The translations under genes were made by a program, and so were the position numbers. The notes below the pieces were generated by a model that was given only the letters and a program-made list of their open reading frames with translations, ran no database searches and was not told where the DNA came from. Positions 16,970 to 25,202 of a stretch of DNA of 64,000 bases are shown here, one piece after another. Every line of letters begins with the position of its first letter. The first letter of the stretch is position 1. Source of the stretch: Aeromicrobium marinum DSM 15272 (lineage in GTDB: Bacteria; Actinomycetota; Actinomycetes; Propionibacteriales; Nocardioidaceae); NCBI RefSeq assembly GCF_000160775.2, contig NZ_CM001024.1, positions 781,016-845,015 on the forward strand. Direction: 5' to 3'.

Positions 16970-18089
16970 GCCGGCGGCGGCGGCGTTCCGGGACCACGGC
17001 ATCGACCTGCTCGACGAGGCAGCGACGTCGGCCGCGGGGATCACCCTCGACGACTTCGACCTGGTCTGGGTCAACAGCCAGGTCCTGCCCCTGCCGGTCG
17101 TCGACTCCCTGATGCGGTCCTGGCCCTCGCGCCTGCCCGTGTTCGTGTTCCACCACATGTCGCCGCTGGACTACGCCCCGGACGAGCATCCCTACCTCCA
17201 CGGCCTGGAGGAGCGACTGGCATCGCTCAGCACCTTCATCTCGCCCGCGACCCGAGACGAGCTTCTTCCTTTCTTCTCCGGACGACCTCCCACCGACCTG
17301 TTCTCCAACCCCGCGCCCCGGGCCTTCGCCCGGAGCCCCTACGTGTCGTCCGGCAGCCCCGAGCGCATCCTCGTCGTGTCCAACCACGTGACCCCCGAGG
17401 TCGAGGAGGCCAAGGCGCTGTTGCGCGACAAGGGGCTGGAGGTCGTCCACTTCGGTTCCGGCCAGGACGAGTACGCTCTCGTGACGGCCGAGGTCCTCGA
17501 CCGGTTCGACGTGGTCGTGACCATCGGCAAGACGGTCCAGTACTGCCTGGTCGCGGGTCGCCCGGTCTACGTGTACGACCATTTCGGCGGGCAGGGGTAA
17601 CTCACCGCGGAGACGTTCGACGAGGCGCGCCGACGCAACTTCTCGGGCCGGTACAGCCGCCGGTTGGGCGGCGAGGAGATCGCCGGTGAGATCGTGGGCG
17701 GGTTCGCGGACGCCGTCGCCTTCCAGGCCGAGCGGCGCGACGGGTTCGTGGCCGACTTCTCGGTGGAGCAGGTGCTGCCCCGGATCCTGCAGCAGGCCGG
17801 GCCCCGAGAGGTCGAGCCCTTCACGGAGAGCTTCCTGCGGTCCCTGCGAAGCGCGCAGTTCTTCGCCGGTCGCTACTACCGCCTGTGGGGGAGGCACCAC
17901 GAGGAGGTCCGGCACCGTGAGGCGCTGGCCCGCGACCTCGCGGCCCTGCACGTCGAGAAGGACTCGCTGGTGCAGACCCATGCCGTCGAGTTCCAGCGGA
18001 TGCGGGCCAGCTGGACCTTCCGGGTGGGGCGCCTGCTCGTGGCCCCATTCGGTGCCCTGCGGCGGGTGCTCAGCGCCGCGCGGCGATGA
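16824..18089 (+). pseudogene. glycosyltransferase-like gene interrupted by an in-frame TAA
   Basis: The frame opens with MDVTSGTRVLICHSIVQEF, shows a Rossmann-type VLICHS, VVVYAAF, LVWVNSQ pattern and FVFHHMSPL near residue 110, and reads to VYDHFGGQG, where TAA at 17598-17600 stops it. The same frame then continues for 163 codons (LTAETFDEARRRNFSGR onward) to a TGA at 18087-18089. Both halves look like one protein of about 420 residues; a single change (TAC to TAA) would explain the break. The second half ends in a basic helix, VGRLLVAPFGALRR. An upstream ATG lies at 16812. Two separate proteins or read-through cannot be excluded. Confidence 0.7.
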
Positions 18090-18633
18090 GCAGGCTCGCG
18101 TCGACCGAGATCATCATCTCGACGGCGATGAAACGGTCGTCGGTGAGCCACTGCTCGCGGATGGTGTCGACCTGGCCGTCGACGATGGGGGGCCAGGCCG
18201 ATGACGGCACGAAGTCGTCGAGCACCGCGATGCCTCCCGGCTCGATCAGGCCGGCCAGCACGTCGATGTCGGCCATGACCTCGCGGACGTCGACGAACAA
18301 CAGCGAGAACGGTGCGTACCGCTCCAGCGTCGACCAGTCCCCGGGGACGATCTCGACGTTGTCGACGGCGGCGAAGATCTTCTGCACGTCCGCGGCCAGC
18401 GAGGTGTCCAGCTCGGCGCTGACGATGCGGGTGCCGGCGGCGGCACCGCTGGACAACCACGCCGAACCCACCCCGGTGCCGGTGCCCAGCTCGGCGAGCG
18501 TCCCCTCGCGGGTCGCCGCGAGCGTCGCGAGCAGGCGGCCGGTCTCGTGCCGGGTGGAGCTGATGAATCCGCGCTGACGCGAGAGGTCGAGGGTGCGGCT
18601 CACCAGTGCAGGGATCTCGACGGGGGAAGGCAC
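18070..18633 (-). CDS. SAM-dependent methyltransferase (O-methyltransferase-like)
   Basis: The 187-residue product has the class I SAM-binding motif LAELGTGTGVGSAWL, followed by IVSAELD (ribose-binding acid), VEIVPGDW and LLFVDVRE, and the closing GGIAVLDDF strand. This pattern resembles small catechol-O-methyltransferase-like proteins. The substrate is unknown. I chose the GTG at 18633 because homologous-looking sequence begins there; a longer frame to 18702 would cross the promoter of the leader peptide. Its 3' end overlaps the interrupted gene by 20 bases, tail to tail. Confidence 0.78.
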   Translation of the reverse strand: MPSPVEIPALVSRTLDLSRQRGFISSTRHETGRLLATLAATREGTLAELGTGTGVGSAWLSSGAAAGTRIVSAELDTSLAADVQKIFAAVDNVEIVPGDWSTLERYAPFSLLFVDVREVMADIDVLAGLIEPGGIAVLDDFVPSSAWPPIVDGQVDTIREQWLTDDRFIAVEMMISVDASLLIAARR

Positions 18634-18679
18634 GGCGTCAGTCTGGCACGGTGGCGCCCGACGAGGTATGCTGCCCAGC

Positions 18680-18727
18680 ATGCGGAACCAGGTCGTATCC
18701 ATCGCCTGCCGCGGCAGGGCCTCCTAG
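18680..18727 (+). CDS. leader peptide upstream of leuB
   Basis: A 15-residue ORF encodes MRNQVVSIACRGRAS and ends at TAG 18725-18727. A TATGCT hexamer at 18667-18672 puts the RNA start at the ATG, so it is probably leaderless. It carries adjacent Val codons, Ile, Ser and Cys, and its end (RGRAS, stop) resembles the end of the cimA leader peptide (GRAGS, stop). The last codons and stop lie inside the first arm of a set of competing hairpins. It looks like a regulatory leader; which amino acid is sensed is uncertain. Confidence 0.6.
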   Translation: MRNQVVSIACRGRAS

Positions 18728-18779
18728 GGCCTCTCCTGCCGCGGAGTTCTGGCGTTGGCCCGCTGATTCCGCCGCAGGA
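18709..18779 (+). promoter_or_regulatory. three-arm attenuator-like structure
   Basis: Arm 1, CCGCGGCAGG (18709-18718), pairs perfectly with arm 2, CCTGCCGCGG (18735-18744). Arm 2 with one more base on each side (18734-18745) also pairs 11 of 12 with arm 3, TCCGCCGCAGGA (18768-18779). The pairings exclude each other and arm 1 lies within the leader peptide codons, so ribosome position could choose between them. No T tract follows, so the outcome may be Rho-dependent termination or control of translation. Confidence 0.55.
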
Positions 18780-18923
18780 TCGATGATCACGACCTGATCT
18801 GTTCCTTCTCCTCTCCGGCACCCCGGCTCTCGTGGCCCGGCGGACCCAGCGGTCGACCCCCGGTCCCGCACCCTCCAGTCGATCCGTACTGGCGATCCGC
18901 ACCGCCCGAGAAGGAGCACCACC

Positions 18924-19019
18924 ATGAACCAGCGACCGCTCGAATGGGGACCGGCCCACCTGCGTGACGAGGCCGTGCCCGTCGAGGTCGAGCTCGCCGA
19001 GCGACCCGACGACAACTGA
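18924..19019 (+). CDS. 31-residue ORF of unknown function before leuB
   Basis: An ATG with a strong Shine-Dalgarno (GAAGGAG, seven bases away) opens 31 codons starting MNQRPLEWGPAHLRDEAV and ending in acidic ERPDDN. It lies between the leader structure and leuB, 57 bases before the leuB ATG. It has no hydrophobic segment and resembles no family known to me. It may be a real small protein, a second leader, or what is left of a lost gene: serA often occupies this place. Its residues do not resemble the SerA N-terminus. Confidence 0.45.
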   Translation: MNQRPLEWGPAHLRDEAVPVEVELAERPDDN

Positions 19020-19034
19020 CCACATGTCGAGACG

Positions 19035-19069
19035 CGAGTTTCAGATCCTGAGACTCGCCGACCTAGGAT
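19035..19069 (+). promoter_or_regulatory. leuB promoter with inverted repeat
   Basis: CGAGTTTCAG (19035-19044) and CTGAGACTCG (19048-19057) form ten-base arms with one mismatch around ATC. A TAGGAT hexamer at 19064-19069 ends eight bases before the leuB ATG, suggesting a leaderless start. The repeat overlaps the -35 region, as expected for a repressor site. IclR-type regulators (LtbR/NdgR) control leuB in other actinobacteria; assigning this site to one of them is a guess. Confidence 0.5.
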
Positions 19070-19076
19070 GCTGCCC

Positions 19077-20153
19077 ATGACCCGCACCCACTCCCTCGCC
19101 GTCGTCGCCGGCGACGGCATCGGTCCAGAAGTCACCGCCCAGGCCCTGGCGGTGCTCGACGTCGTCGCGCCGGCGTACGACCTGGCCTTCGACCGCACCG
19201 AGTACGACCTCGGTGCCCGTCGTTGGCACGCGACGGGGGAGACCCTGCCGGACTCGGTGCTGACCGAGATCCGCGGGCATGACGCGATCCTCCTGGGAGC
19301 CATCGGCGACCCGGGCGTCCCGTCCGGTGTGCTGGAGCGGGGGCTGCTCCTGCGCCTGCGGTTCGAGCTCGACCACTACGTCAACCTGCGGCCGAGCAAG
19401 CTCTACCCCGGGGTGCCCACCCCGCTGGCCGACAGCGTCCTGGCCAAGGGTGACATCGACTTCGTCGTGGTCCGCGAGGGCACCGAGGGGCCGTACGTGG
19501 GCAATGGCGGGGCGATCCGGGTGGGCACGCCGCACGAGATGGCCACCGAGGTCAGCATCAACACGGCGTTCGGCGTCGAGCGGGTCGTGCGGGACGCGTT
19601 CGCACGGGCCCAGGCGCGCCCGCGTCGCCGGCTCACGCTGGTGCACAAGAACAACGTGCTGGTGCACGCCGGCCACCTGTGGAGCCGCACCGTCGACGCC
19701 GTGGCCGCGGAGTTCCCCGACGTGACCGTCGACTACCTGCACGTCGACGCCGCCACGATCTTCCTCGCCACCGACCCGGCACGGTTCGACGTGATCGTGA
19801 CCGACAACCTGTTCGGCGACATCCTGACCGACCTCGCGGCCGCCGTGACCGGTGGCATCGGTCTGGCCGCCAGCGGCAACATCAACCCCGACGGCACCGC
19901 GCCCAGCATGTTCGAGCCGGTCCACGGGTCGGCGCCCGACATCGCTGGTCAGCACCGGGCCGACCCGACGGCCGCGATCCTCTCCGGCGCCCTGCTGCTG
20001 GACCACCTCGGCGTGCCGGAGGCGGCTGCACGCATCACGGCCGCGGTCGAGGCCGACATCGCCGGACGGGCCGGATCCACCACGGCCCGCAGCACCGAGG
20101 AGGTCGGCGCAGCCATCGCAGCGGCTGTCGCCGGAGGCGTACCGGTGGCCTGA
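19077..20153 (+). CDS. leuB: 3-isopropylmalate dehydrogenase
   Basis: LeuB oxidises and decarboxylates 3-isopropylmalate to 2-ketoisocaproate with NAD in leucine synthesis; in citramalate-using organisms it also serves 3-methylmalate. The 358-residue product shows AGDGIGPEV near residue 12, [14 protein letters not shown], the catalytic Tyr-region [10 protein letters not shown], the Lys of VHKNNVL and metal-binding [14 protein letters not shown]. An extra ATG lies three codons upstream. A TAGGAT box fits a leaderless start at 19077. It is followed by ilvE 44 bases on, so the two probably form one operon. Confidence 0.95.
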   Translation: MTRTHSLAVVAGDGIGPEVTAQALAVLDVVAPAYDLAFDRTEYDLGARRWHATGETLPDSVLTEIRGHDAILLGAIGDPGVPSGVLERGLLLRLRFELDHYVNLRPSKLYPGVPTPLADSVLAKGDIDFVVVREGTEGPYVGNGGAIRVGTPHEMATEVSINTAFGVERVVRDAFARAQARPRRRLTLVHKNNVLVHAGHLWSRTVDAVAAEFPDVTVDYLHVDAATIFLATDPARFDVIVTDNLFGDILTDLAAAVTGGIGLAASGNINPDGTAPSMFEPVHGSAPDIAGQHRADPTAAILSGALLLDHLGVPEAAARITAAVEADIAGRAGSTTARSTEEVGAAIAAAVAGGVPVA

Positions 20154-20197
20154 CGCCGCCCCTTCCCTCCTGCACAGAAAGCACTACCGTGAACGCC

Positions 20198-21292
20198 ATG
20201 ACCTCCACGCCGTTCCGCTGCACCGTCACGCCGAACACCGGCGGTCGGACCGACGCCGAACGCGACGCCGTCCTCGCCGACCCGGGTTTCGGCCGGCACT
20301 TCACCGACCACATGTTCCTCGCCGAGTGGACCCCCGAGACCGGGTGGGCCGACGCGCGGGTGGTGCCCTACGGGCCGCTCTCGCTCGATCCCGCGACGGC
20401 GGTCCTGCACTACGCGCAGGAGATCTTCGAGGGGCTGAAGGCCTACCGCCACGCCGACGACTCGGTCTGGTGCTTCAGGCCGGAGGACAACGCCGAGCGG
20501 ATGCAGCGGTCGGCCCACCGACTGGCGCTGCCGGAGCTGCCGACCGACTGGTTCACCGGATCGATCGAGGCCCTCGTGGCGGCCGACGCCGCGTGGGTCC
20601 CGAGCGGCGAGGAGACGAGTCTCTACCTGCGCCCGTTCATGTTCGCCTCCGAGGCCTTCCTCGGTGTCCGGCCGAGCCAGCACGTGACCTACTCGGTCAT
20701 CGCGTCGCCGGCGGGTGCGTACTTCCCGGGCGGTCTGAAGCCGGTCGACATCTGGTTGTCCGAGGAGTACTCGCGCGCCGGGGCCGGCGGCACCGGCGCG
20801 GCCAAGTGCGGCGGCAACTACGCCTCCAGCCTGCTGCCGCAGCAGGAGGCGACCCGCAACGGCTGTCAGCAGGTGGCCTTCCTCGACTCCGTCGAGCACC
20901 GGTGGGTCGAGGAGCTCGGCGGCATGAACCTGTACTTCGTGCAGGCTGACGGCTCCATCGTCACCCCTGAGCTCTCCGGGTCGATCCTCGAGGGCATCAC
21001 CCGCTCCTCGATCATCACACTGGCCGCCGACCTCGGGCACGACGTGGTCGAACGACGGGTCAGCATCGACGAGTGGCGCGACGGCGTCGCGGACGGCACC
21101 ATCACCGAGGTGTTCGCGTGCGGCACCGCCGCAGTGGTCACCCCGGTCGGCCGGTTGAAGTGGGACGGCGGCGAGGCGGTCTCCGCCGACGGCGACGCGG
21201 GCAAGGTCACCCACGAGATCCGGTCCGCGCTCGTCGACATCCAGTACGGGCGGGCCGAGGACCGACACGGCTGGATGACCCGGGTCGCCTGA
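20198..21292 (+). CDS. ilvE: branched-chain amino acid aminotransferase
   Basis: IlvE transfers the amino group from glutamate to the keto acids in the last step of valine, leucine and isoleucine synthesis. The 364-residue product is a fold-type IV PLP enzyme: HYAQEIFEGLKAYR near residue 67, the RPEDNAERMQRSA segment, the PLP Lys in GGTGAAKCGGNYA and EELGGMNLYFV. Size matches the BCAT form of actinobacteria. An alternative GTG start at 20189 has a better-spaced AGAAAG ribosome site, so three more N-terminal residues are possible. Confidence 0.95.
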   Translation: MTSTPFRCTVTPNTGGRTDAERDAVLADPGFGRHFTDHMFLAEWTPETGWADARVVPYGPLSLDPATAVLHYAQEIFEGLKAYRHADDSVWCFRPEDNAERMQRSAHRLALPELPTDWFTGSIEALVAADAAWVPSGEETSLYLRPFMFASEAFLGVRPSQHVTYSVIASPAGAYFPGGLKPVDIWLSEEYSRAGAGGTGAAKCGGNYASSLLPQQEATRNGCQQVAFLDSVEHRWVEELGGMNLYFVQADGSIVTPELSGSILEGITRSSIITLAADLGHDVVERRVSIDEWRDGVADGTITEVFACGTAAVVTPVGRLKWDGGEAVSADGDAGKVTHEIRSALVDIQYGRAEDRHGWMTRVA

Positions 21293-21328
21293 CCCGGCCC
21301 CCGTCCGGGCGGGCCTATCGTCGGTCCC

Positions 21329-22741
21329 ATGGGACCCACACGGCTCGAACACGACCTGATCGGCGACCGCGAGGTGCCGGACGACGTCTACTGGGGCGTC
21401 CACACGCTGCGCGCCCTCGAGAACTTCCCGATCACCGGGATCCCGATCAGCGAGAGTCCGTTCCTGGTGGAGGCGCTGGCGGCCGTCAAGGAGGCGGCCG
21501 CCGCGACCAACCACCAGCTGGGCCTGCTCGACGACGAGCGGCACGAGGCCATCCGGTCGGCGTGCGAGGAGATCCGGAGCGGCGCCCTGCGCGACCAGTT
21601 CGTCGTGGACGTCATCCAGGGCGGCGCCGGGACCTCGACCAACATGAACGCCAACGAGGTCATCGCGAACCGCGCCCTGGAGCTGATGGGCCGCCGGCGC
21701 GGCGAGTACCACGTGCTGCACCCCAACGAGCACGTCAACCTCAGCCAGTCCACCAACGACGTGTACCCGACGGCCGTGAAGATCTCGCTGATCCTCGCCA
21801 CCGAGGAGCTGCTGGCCGCGATGGGGCGGCTGCAGGCGTCGTTCGCCGCCAAGGCGGTCGAGTTCCGCACGGTGCTGAAGATGGGGCGCACGCAGATGCA
21901 GGACGCGGTGCCGATGACCCTGGGTCAGGAGTTCACGACCTACGCCCTGATGATCGGCGAGGACCGGGACCGCCTGTCCGAGGCCGTCCGGCTGCTCCAC
22001 GAGATCAATCTGGGGGCGACGGCCATCGGCACGATGCTCAACGCACCGGTCGGCTACGTCGACATCGCCTGTGAGCATCTCGTCCGCCTCACCGGACTGC
22101 CGTTGGAGACGGCGGTCGACCTGATCGAGGCGACCCAGGACTGCGGGGCCTTCGTCCAGGTGTCGGGCACCCTGAAGCGGGTCGCGGTCAAGCTCAGCAA
22201 GATCTGCAACGACCTGCGCCTGTTGTCCTCCGGACCCCGGGCCGGCCTCAACGAGATCAACCTGCCGCCGGTGCAGGCCGGGTCCAGCATCATGCCGGGC
22301 AAGGTCAACCCGGTCATCCCGGAGGTCGTCAACCAGGTGGCCTTCCAGATCATCGGCCACGACGTCACGGTGTCGATGGCGGCGGAGTCGGGACAGCTGC
22401 AGCTGAACGCGTTCGAGCCGGTCATCTGCTTCTCGTTGGCGGCCGGCATCAGCCGGCTCCAGCAGGCCGTGGACGTCCTCGCCGTCCGGTGCGTCGACGG
22501 CATCACCGCCAACGTGGAGGTGATGCGGGCCGACGTCGAGCACTCGATCGGTCTGGTCACGGCGCTCAACCCCTTCATCGGGTACGCCGTGGCCACCGAG
22601 CTGGCCAAGGAGGCGCTCGCCACCGGTCGGGGGGTGGTCGAGCTGGTGCTGGAGCGTCGGCTGCTGCCCGCCGAACAGCTCGAGGCCATCCTGCGGCCCG
22701 AGACGCTGGCCAACCTGGGGCCGAAGCCTCCCACCCCGTAG
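21329..22741 (+). CDS. aspA: aspartate ammonia-lyase
   Basis: The 470-residue product belongs to the fumarase/aspartase superfamily: LEHDLIGDREVPDDVYWGVHT at the start, QGGAGTSTNMNANEV near residue 100, LSQSTNDVYPTA near 140 and the signature GSSIMPGKVNP near 317. The first motif and the length favour aspartase (aspartate to fumarate plus ammonia) over class II fumarase, but the two are close. A TATCGT hexamer at 21316-21321 ends eight bases before the ATG with no Shine-Dalgarno, so it probably has its own leaderless promoter rather than depending on ilvE. Confidence 0.88.
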   Translation: MGPTRLEHDLIGDREVPDDVYWGVHTLRALENFPITGIPISESPFLVEALAAVKEAAAATNHQLGLLDDERHEAIRSACEEIRSGALRDQFVVDVIQGGAGTSTNMNANEVIANRALELMGRRRGEYHVLHPNEHVNLSQSTNDVYPTAVKISLILATEELLAAMGRLQASFAAKAVEFRTVLKMGRTQMQDAVPMTLGQEFTTYALMIGEDRDRLSEAVRLLHEINLGATAIGTMLNAPVGYVDIACEHLVRLTGLPLETAVDLIEATQDCGAFVQVSGTLKRVAVKLSKICNDLRLLSSGPRAGLNEINLPPVQAGSSIMPGKVNPVIPEVVNQVAFQIIGHDVTVSMAAESGQLQLNAFEPVICFSLAAGISRLQQAVDVLAVRCVDGITANVEVMRADVEHSIGLVTALNPFIGYAVATELAKEALATGRGVVELVLERRLLPAEQLEAILRPETLANLGPKPPTP

Positions 22742-22762
22742 CGCCCGGCGTGCACCGATGGC

Positions 22763-23434
22763 TCAGCCGAACAGGACGGCCGGGTCCTCGAAGAACGTGA
22801 CGACCAGGCGGTCGGTCGCCGAGTCGTGGGTGATCGCGAGCATCACCGAGGTGTCGGCCACCGCCTCGGCCGAGGCCGCGTCGCCGAGCCCGTAGCCGAC
22901 GTCGCGCAGGGTCACGCTGGCCGGTCCCACCGGATCGTGCTCGGGCCACTCGGTCAGCAGCCGGTGGGTGAGGCCGGTGAGGGCGGCGAGCGTGACCGGC
23001 GCAGCCTCGGCCGTCACGTCCCGGCACATCACCTCCGGCAGTCCGAAGGCCTCCAGGCCGTGCGACGCGATCACGCCGTCAGCGAGGTCGAAGCCCACCC
23101 ACTGGGTGGCAACGGCCAGGTCGGTCGCCGACGCCGGGTGGGTGACCACGCGGGGCACGCCGAGATCGAGCACGACGCCGTCGTGCTGCTCGGCGATGGT
23201 CAACGCCTCGAGCCGGGCTCCGACGGCGGTCGCCGCGGCGGTGTCGAGCGGCCCGGACCGGTGCAGGACCATCACGTGCGGGCGGGCGCTGACCCGGTCG
23301 AGGTCGTCGGCCGTGGCGCCGAAACGCCTCAGCAGACCGGCCTCCGGGACGGCCCAGTCGTCGACCCGGTCCAGCGGTTCGGCGGTCAGCACGGCGTGCA
23401 GGCAGTGACACGTCGTACGGAGCGGAACGCTCAC
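22763..23434 (-). CDS. unknown soluble protein
   Basis: The 223-residue product starts at a GTG with GAGG seven bases upstream; a longer frame to 23548 would cross the cimA leader. It has no signal peptide or membrane helix. Notable segments are TTCHCLHAVL near the start, VMVLHRSGPLDTAAA, a VVLDLGVPRVV strand, an ATQWVGFDLADGVIASHGLEAFGLPEVM region and a final ITHDSATDRLVVTFF strand pair. The plan recalls stress- or SUKH-like immunity folds only vaguely, and no function is assigned. It diverges from the cimA leader by 64 bases. Confidence 0.6.
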   Translation of the reverse strand: MSVPLRTTCHCLHAVLTAEPLDRVDDWAVPEAGLLRRFGATADDLDRVSARPHVMVLHRSGPLDTAAATAVGARLEALTIAEQHDGVVLDLGVPRVVTHPASATDLAVATQWVGFDLADGVIASHGLEAFGLPEVMCRDVTAEAAPVTLAALTGLTHRLLTEWPEHDPVGPASVTLRDVGYGLGDAASAEAVADTSVMLAITHDSATDRLVVTFFEDPAVLFG

Positions 23435-23498
23435 CGGTGCACCTCGTCCCGGGCCGCCGGTCTTGGCAAGCCTCGGCGACGAGTCTAGACTGACCCTC

Positions 23499-23543
23499 GT
23501 GACGAGCATCGCCCTCATCATTGCCGGGCGCGCCGGGTCCTGA
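23499..23543 (+). CDS. cimA leader peptide (Ile-rich)
   Basis: A 14-residue ORF, GTG to TGA, encodes MTSIALIIAGRAGS. It has three Ile codons and one Leu within five residues (IALII), which fits sensing of isoleucine ahead of the first isoleucine-specific gene. A TAGACT hexamer at 23486-23491 ends eight bases before the GTG, consistent with leaderless translation. The ORF ends 19 bases before the terminator hairpin. Confidence 0.72.
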   Translation: MTSIALIIAGRAGS

Positions 23544-23562
23544 ACCACCGACCCGACGCGCT

Positions 23563-23589
23563 GCCTCCCGACCCTCGGGGGGCTTTTTT
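23563..23589 (+). terminator. cimA attenuator terminator
   Basis: GCCTCCCGA (23563-23571) pairs with TCGGGGGGC (23575-23583), including one G-T pair, around a three-base loop. Six T residues follow at 23584-23589. It lies between the leader peptide stop and the cimA GTG, which is 18 bases beyond the T run, so it must be controlled for cimA to be expressed. Confidence 0.8.
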
Positions 23590-23607
23590 CATGTCAGAGG
23601 AACCACC

Positions 23608-25191
23608 GTGAACGACTTCCACGTCTACGACACCACGATGCGCGACGGCGCCCAGCAGGAGGGGCTCAACCTCTCGGTGCAGGACAAGATGCACATCGCG
23701 CGGCACCTCGACGACCTCGGCGTGGGCTACATCGAGGGCGGCTGGCCGGGATCCAACCCCAAGGACACCGAGTTCTTCGCCCTCGCCGCCAAGGAGCTGG
23801 ACCTGCAGCACGCGACGCTCGCGGCCTTCGGTGCGACCCGCCGGGCCGGCGCGGTCGCCGCCGACGACCCGCTGGTGGCCGCCCTGCGCGAGAGCGGAGC
23901 GCCCGTGGTGACCCTGGTCGCCAAGAGCCACGACCGGCACGTCGAGCTCGCGCTGCGCACGACCCTGGCCGAGAACCTGGCGATGGTCCGCGACACCGTC
24001 ACCCACCTGCGGGGGGAGGGTCAGCGGGTCTTCGTCGACCTCGAGCACTTCTTCGACGGGTACCTGGCCAACCGCGACTACGCCGTCGAGGTGGCCGGCG
24101 CGGCTGCGGAGGCGGGCGCCGAGGTGGTCGTGCTGTGCGACACCAACGGCGGCATGCTGCCGCACCAGGTCACCGACGTGGTGGCCGACGTGCTGGCCGC
24201 CACCGGCACCCGGTTGGGCATCCACGCCCACAACGACACCGGGTGCGCCGTGGCGAACTCGATGGCCGCGGTGCTGGCCGGAGTCACCCACCTGCAGGGC
24301 TGCATCAACGGGTACGGGGAGCGGACCGGCAACGCCGACCTCGTCACGTCGATCGCGAACCTCGAGCTCAAGCTGGGTCGTCCGGTCCTGCCCGCAGGCC
24401 GTCTGGCCGATGCCACCCGCATCTCCCACGCGATCGCCGAGATCACCAACTACCCGCCGTCCGCCCGGCAGCCGTACACCGGGGTGTCGTCGTTCGCCCA
24501 CAAGGCCGGCCTGCACGCCAGCGCCATCCGGGTGGACCCCGACCTCTACCAGCACATCGACCCGGCCCTGGTCGGCAACGACATGCGCCTGCTCGTCTCG
24601 GAGATGGCCGGCCGGGCCACCATCGAGCTCAAGGGCCGCGAGCTGGGCTTCGACCTCACCGACGACCCGACCCGGTTGGCCCGGGTCACCGACCGCGTCA
24701 AGCAGCTGGAGCAGGCCGGATACACCTTCGAGGCCGCGGACGCGTCGTTCGAGCTGCTGCTCGCCGAGGAGATGGAGGGTGGCCGGCCCACCTACTTCGA
24801 CGTCGAGTCGTGGCGGGTCATCGCGGAGTCCGCAGCGGCCGGTGCGTCGGCGGAGGCCACCGTGAAGCTCGTGGCCGGCGGCCAGCGGCTGGCCGTCATC
24901 GGCGAGGGCAACGGCCCGGTCAACGCCCTCGACCACGCGCTGCGCCAGGCCATCGACCAGCTCTATCCCGATGTCGCCCGGTTCCACCTCACGGACTTCC
25001 GGGTGCGGATCCTCGACCAGGGGCACGGCACGGACGCCGTGACCCGGGTGCTGATCGAGACGTCGGACGGCAAGGACTCGTGGGTCACGGTGGGAGTCGG
25101 GGCCAACATGATCGAGGCCTCCTGGCAGGCCCTCGTCGACGCCCTCACCTACGGACTGCGCCGTCACGGCGTGTCCCGGGTCAACGCCTGA
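23608..25191 (+). CDS. cimA: (R)-citramalate synthase
   Basis: CimA condenses pyruvate and acetyl-CoA to citramalate, a threonine-independent entry to 2-oxobutyrate and isoleucine. The 527-residue product has the DRE-TIM motif DTTMRDGAQQEG at residues 8-19, the metal-binding HAHNDTGCAVANS motif near 208 and a C-terminal LeuA-type regulatory domain (VRILDQGHGTDA near 465). The wording RDGAQ and GINGYGERTGNA-like stretch mark CimA rather than LeuA. The GTG start has AGAGGAA eight bases upstream. Transcription is gated by the isoleucine-type attenuator. Confidence 0.93.
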   Translation: MNDFHVYDTTMRDGAQQEGLNLSVQDKMHIARHLDDLGVGYIEGGWPGSNPKDTEFFALAAKELDLQHATLAAFGATRRAGAVAADDPLVAALRESGAPVVTLVAKSHDRHVELALRTTLAENLAMVRDTVTHLRGEGQRVFVDLEHFFDGYLANRDYAVEVAGAAAEAGAEVVVLCDTNGGMLPHQVTDVVADVLAATGTRLGIHAHNDTGCAVANSMAAVLAGVTHLQGCINGYGERTGNADLVTSIANLELKLGRPVLPAGRLADATRISHAIAEITNYPPSARQPYTGVSSFAHKAGLHASAIRVDPDLYQHIDPALVGNDMRLLVSEMAGRATIELKGRELGFDLTDDPTRLARVTDRVKQLEQAGYTFEAADASFELLLAEEMEGGRPTYFDVESWRVIAESAAAGASAEATVKLVAGGQRLAVIGEGNGPVNALDHALRQAIDQLYPDVARFHLTDFRVRILDQGHGTDAVTRVLIETSDGKDSWVTVGVGANMIEASWQALVDALTYGLRRHGVSRVNA

Positions 25192-25202
25192 TCGCCGGAG
25201 CG

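Noticed and set aside
17598..17600. TAA read as a recoding signal (programmed read-through or unusual amino acid)
   Set aside because: No stem-loop or known recoding context follows it, and TAA is not used for selenocysteine or pyrrolysine. A simple nonsense mutation is more likely.
19949..22543. Long minus-strand frame of 864 codons across leuB-ilvE-aspA
   Set aside because: It spans three well-supported genes in antisense and has no recognisable domain or ribosome site.
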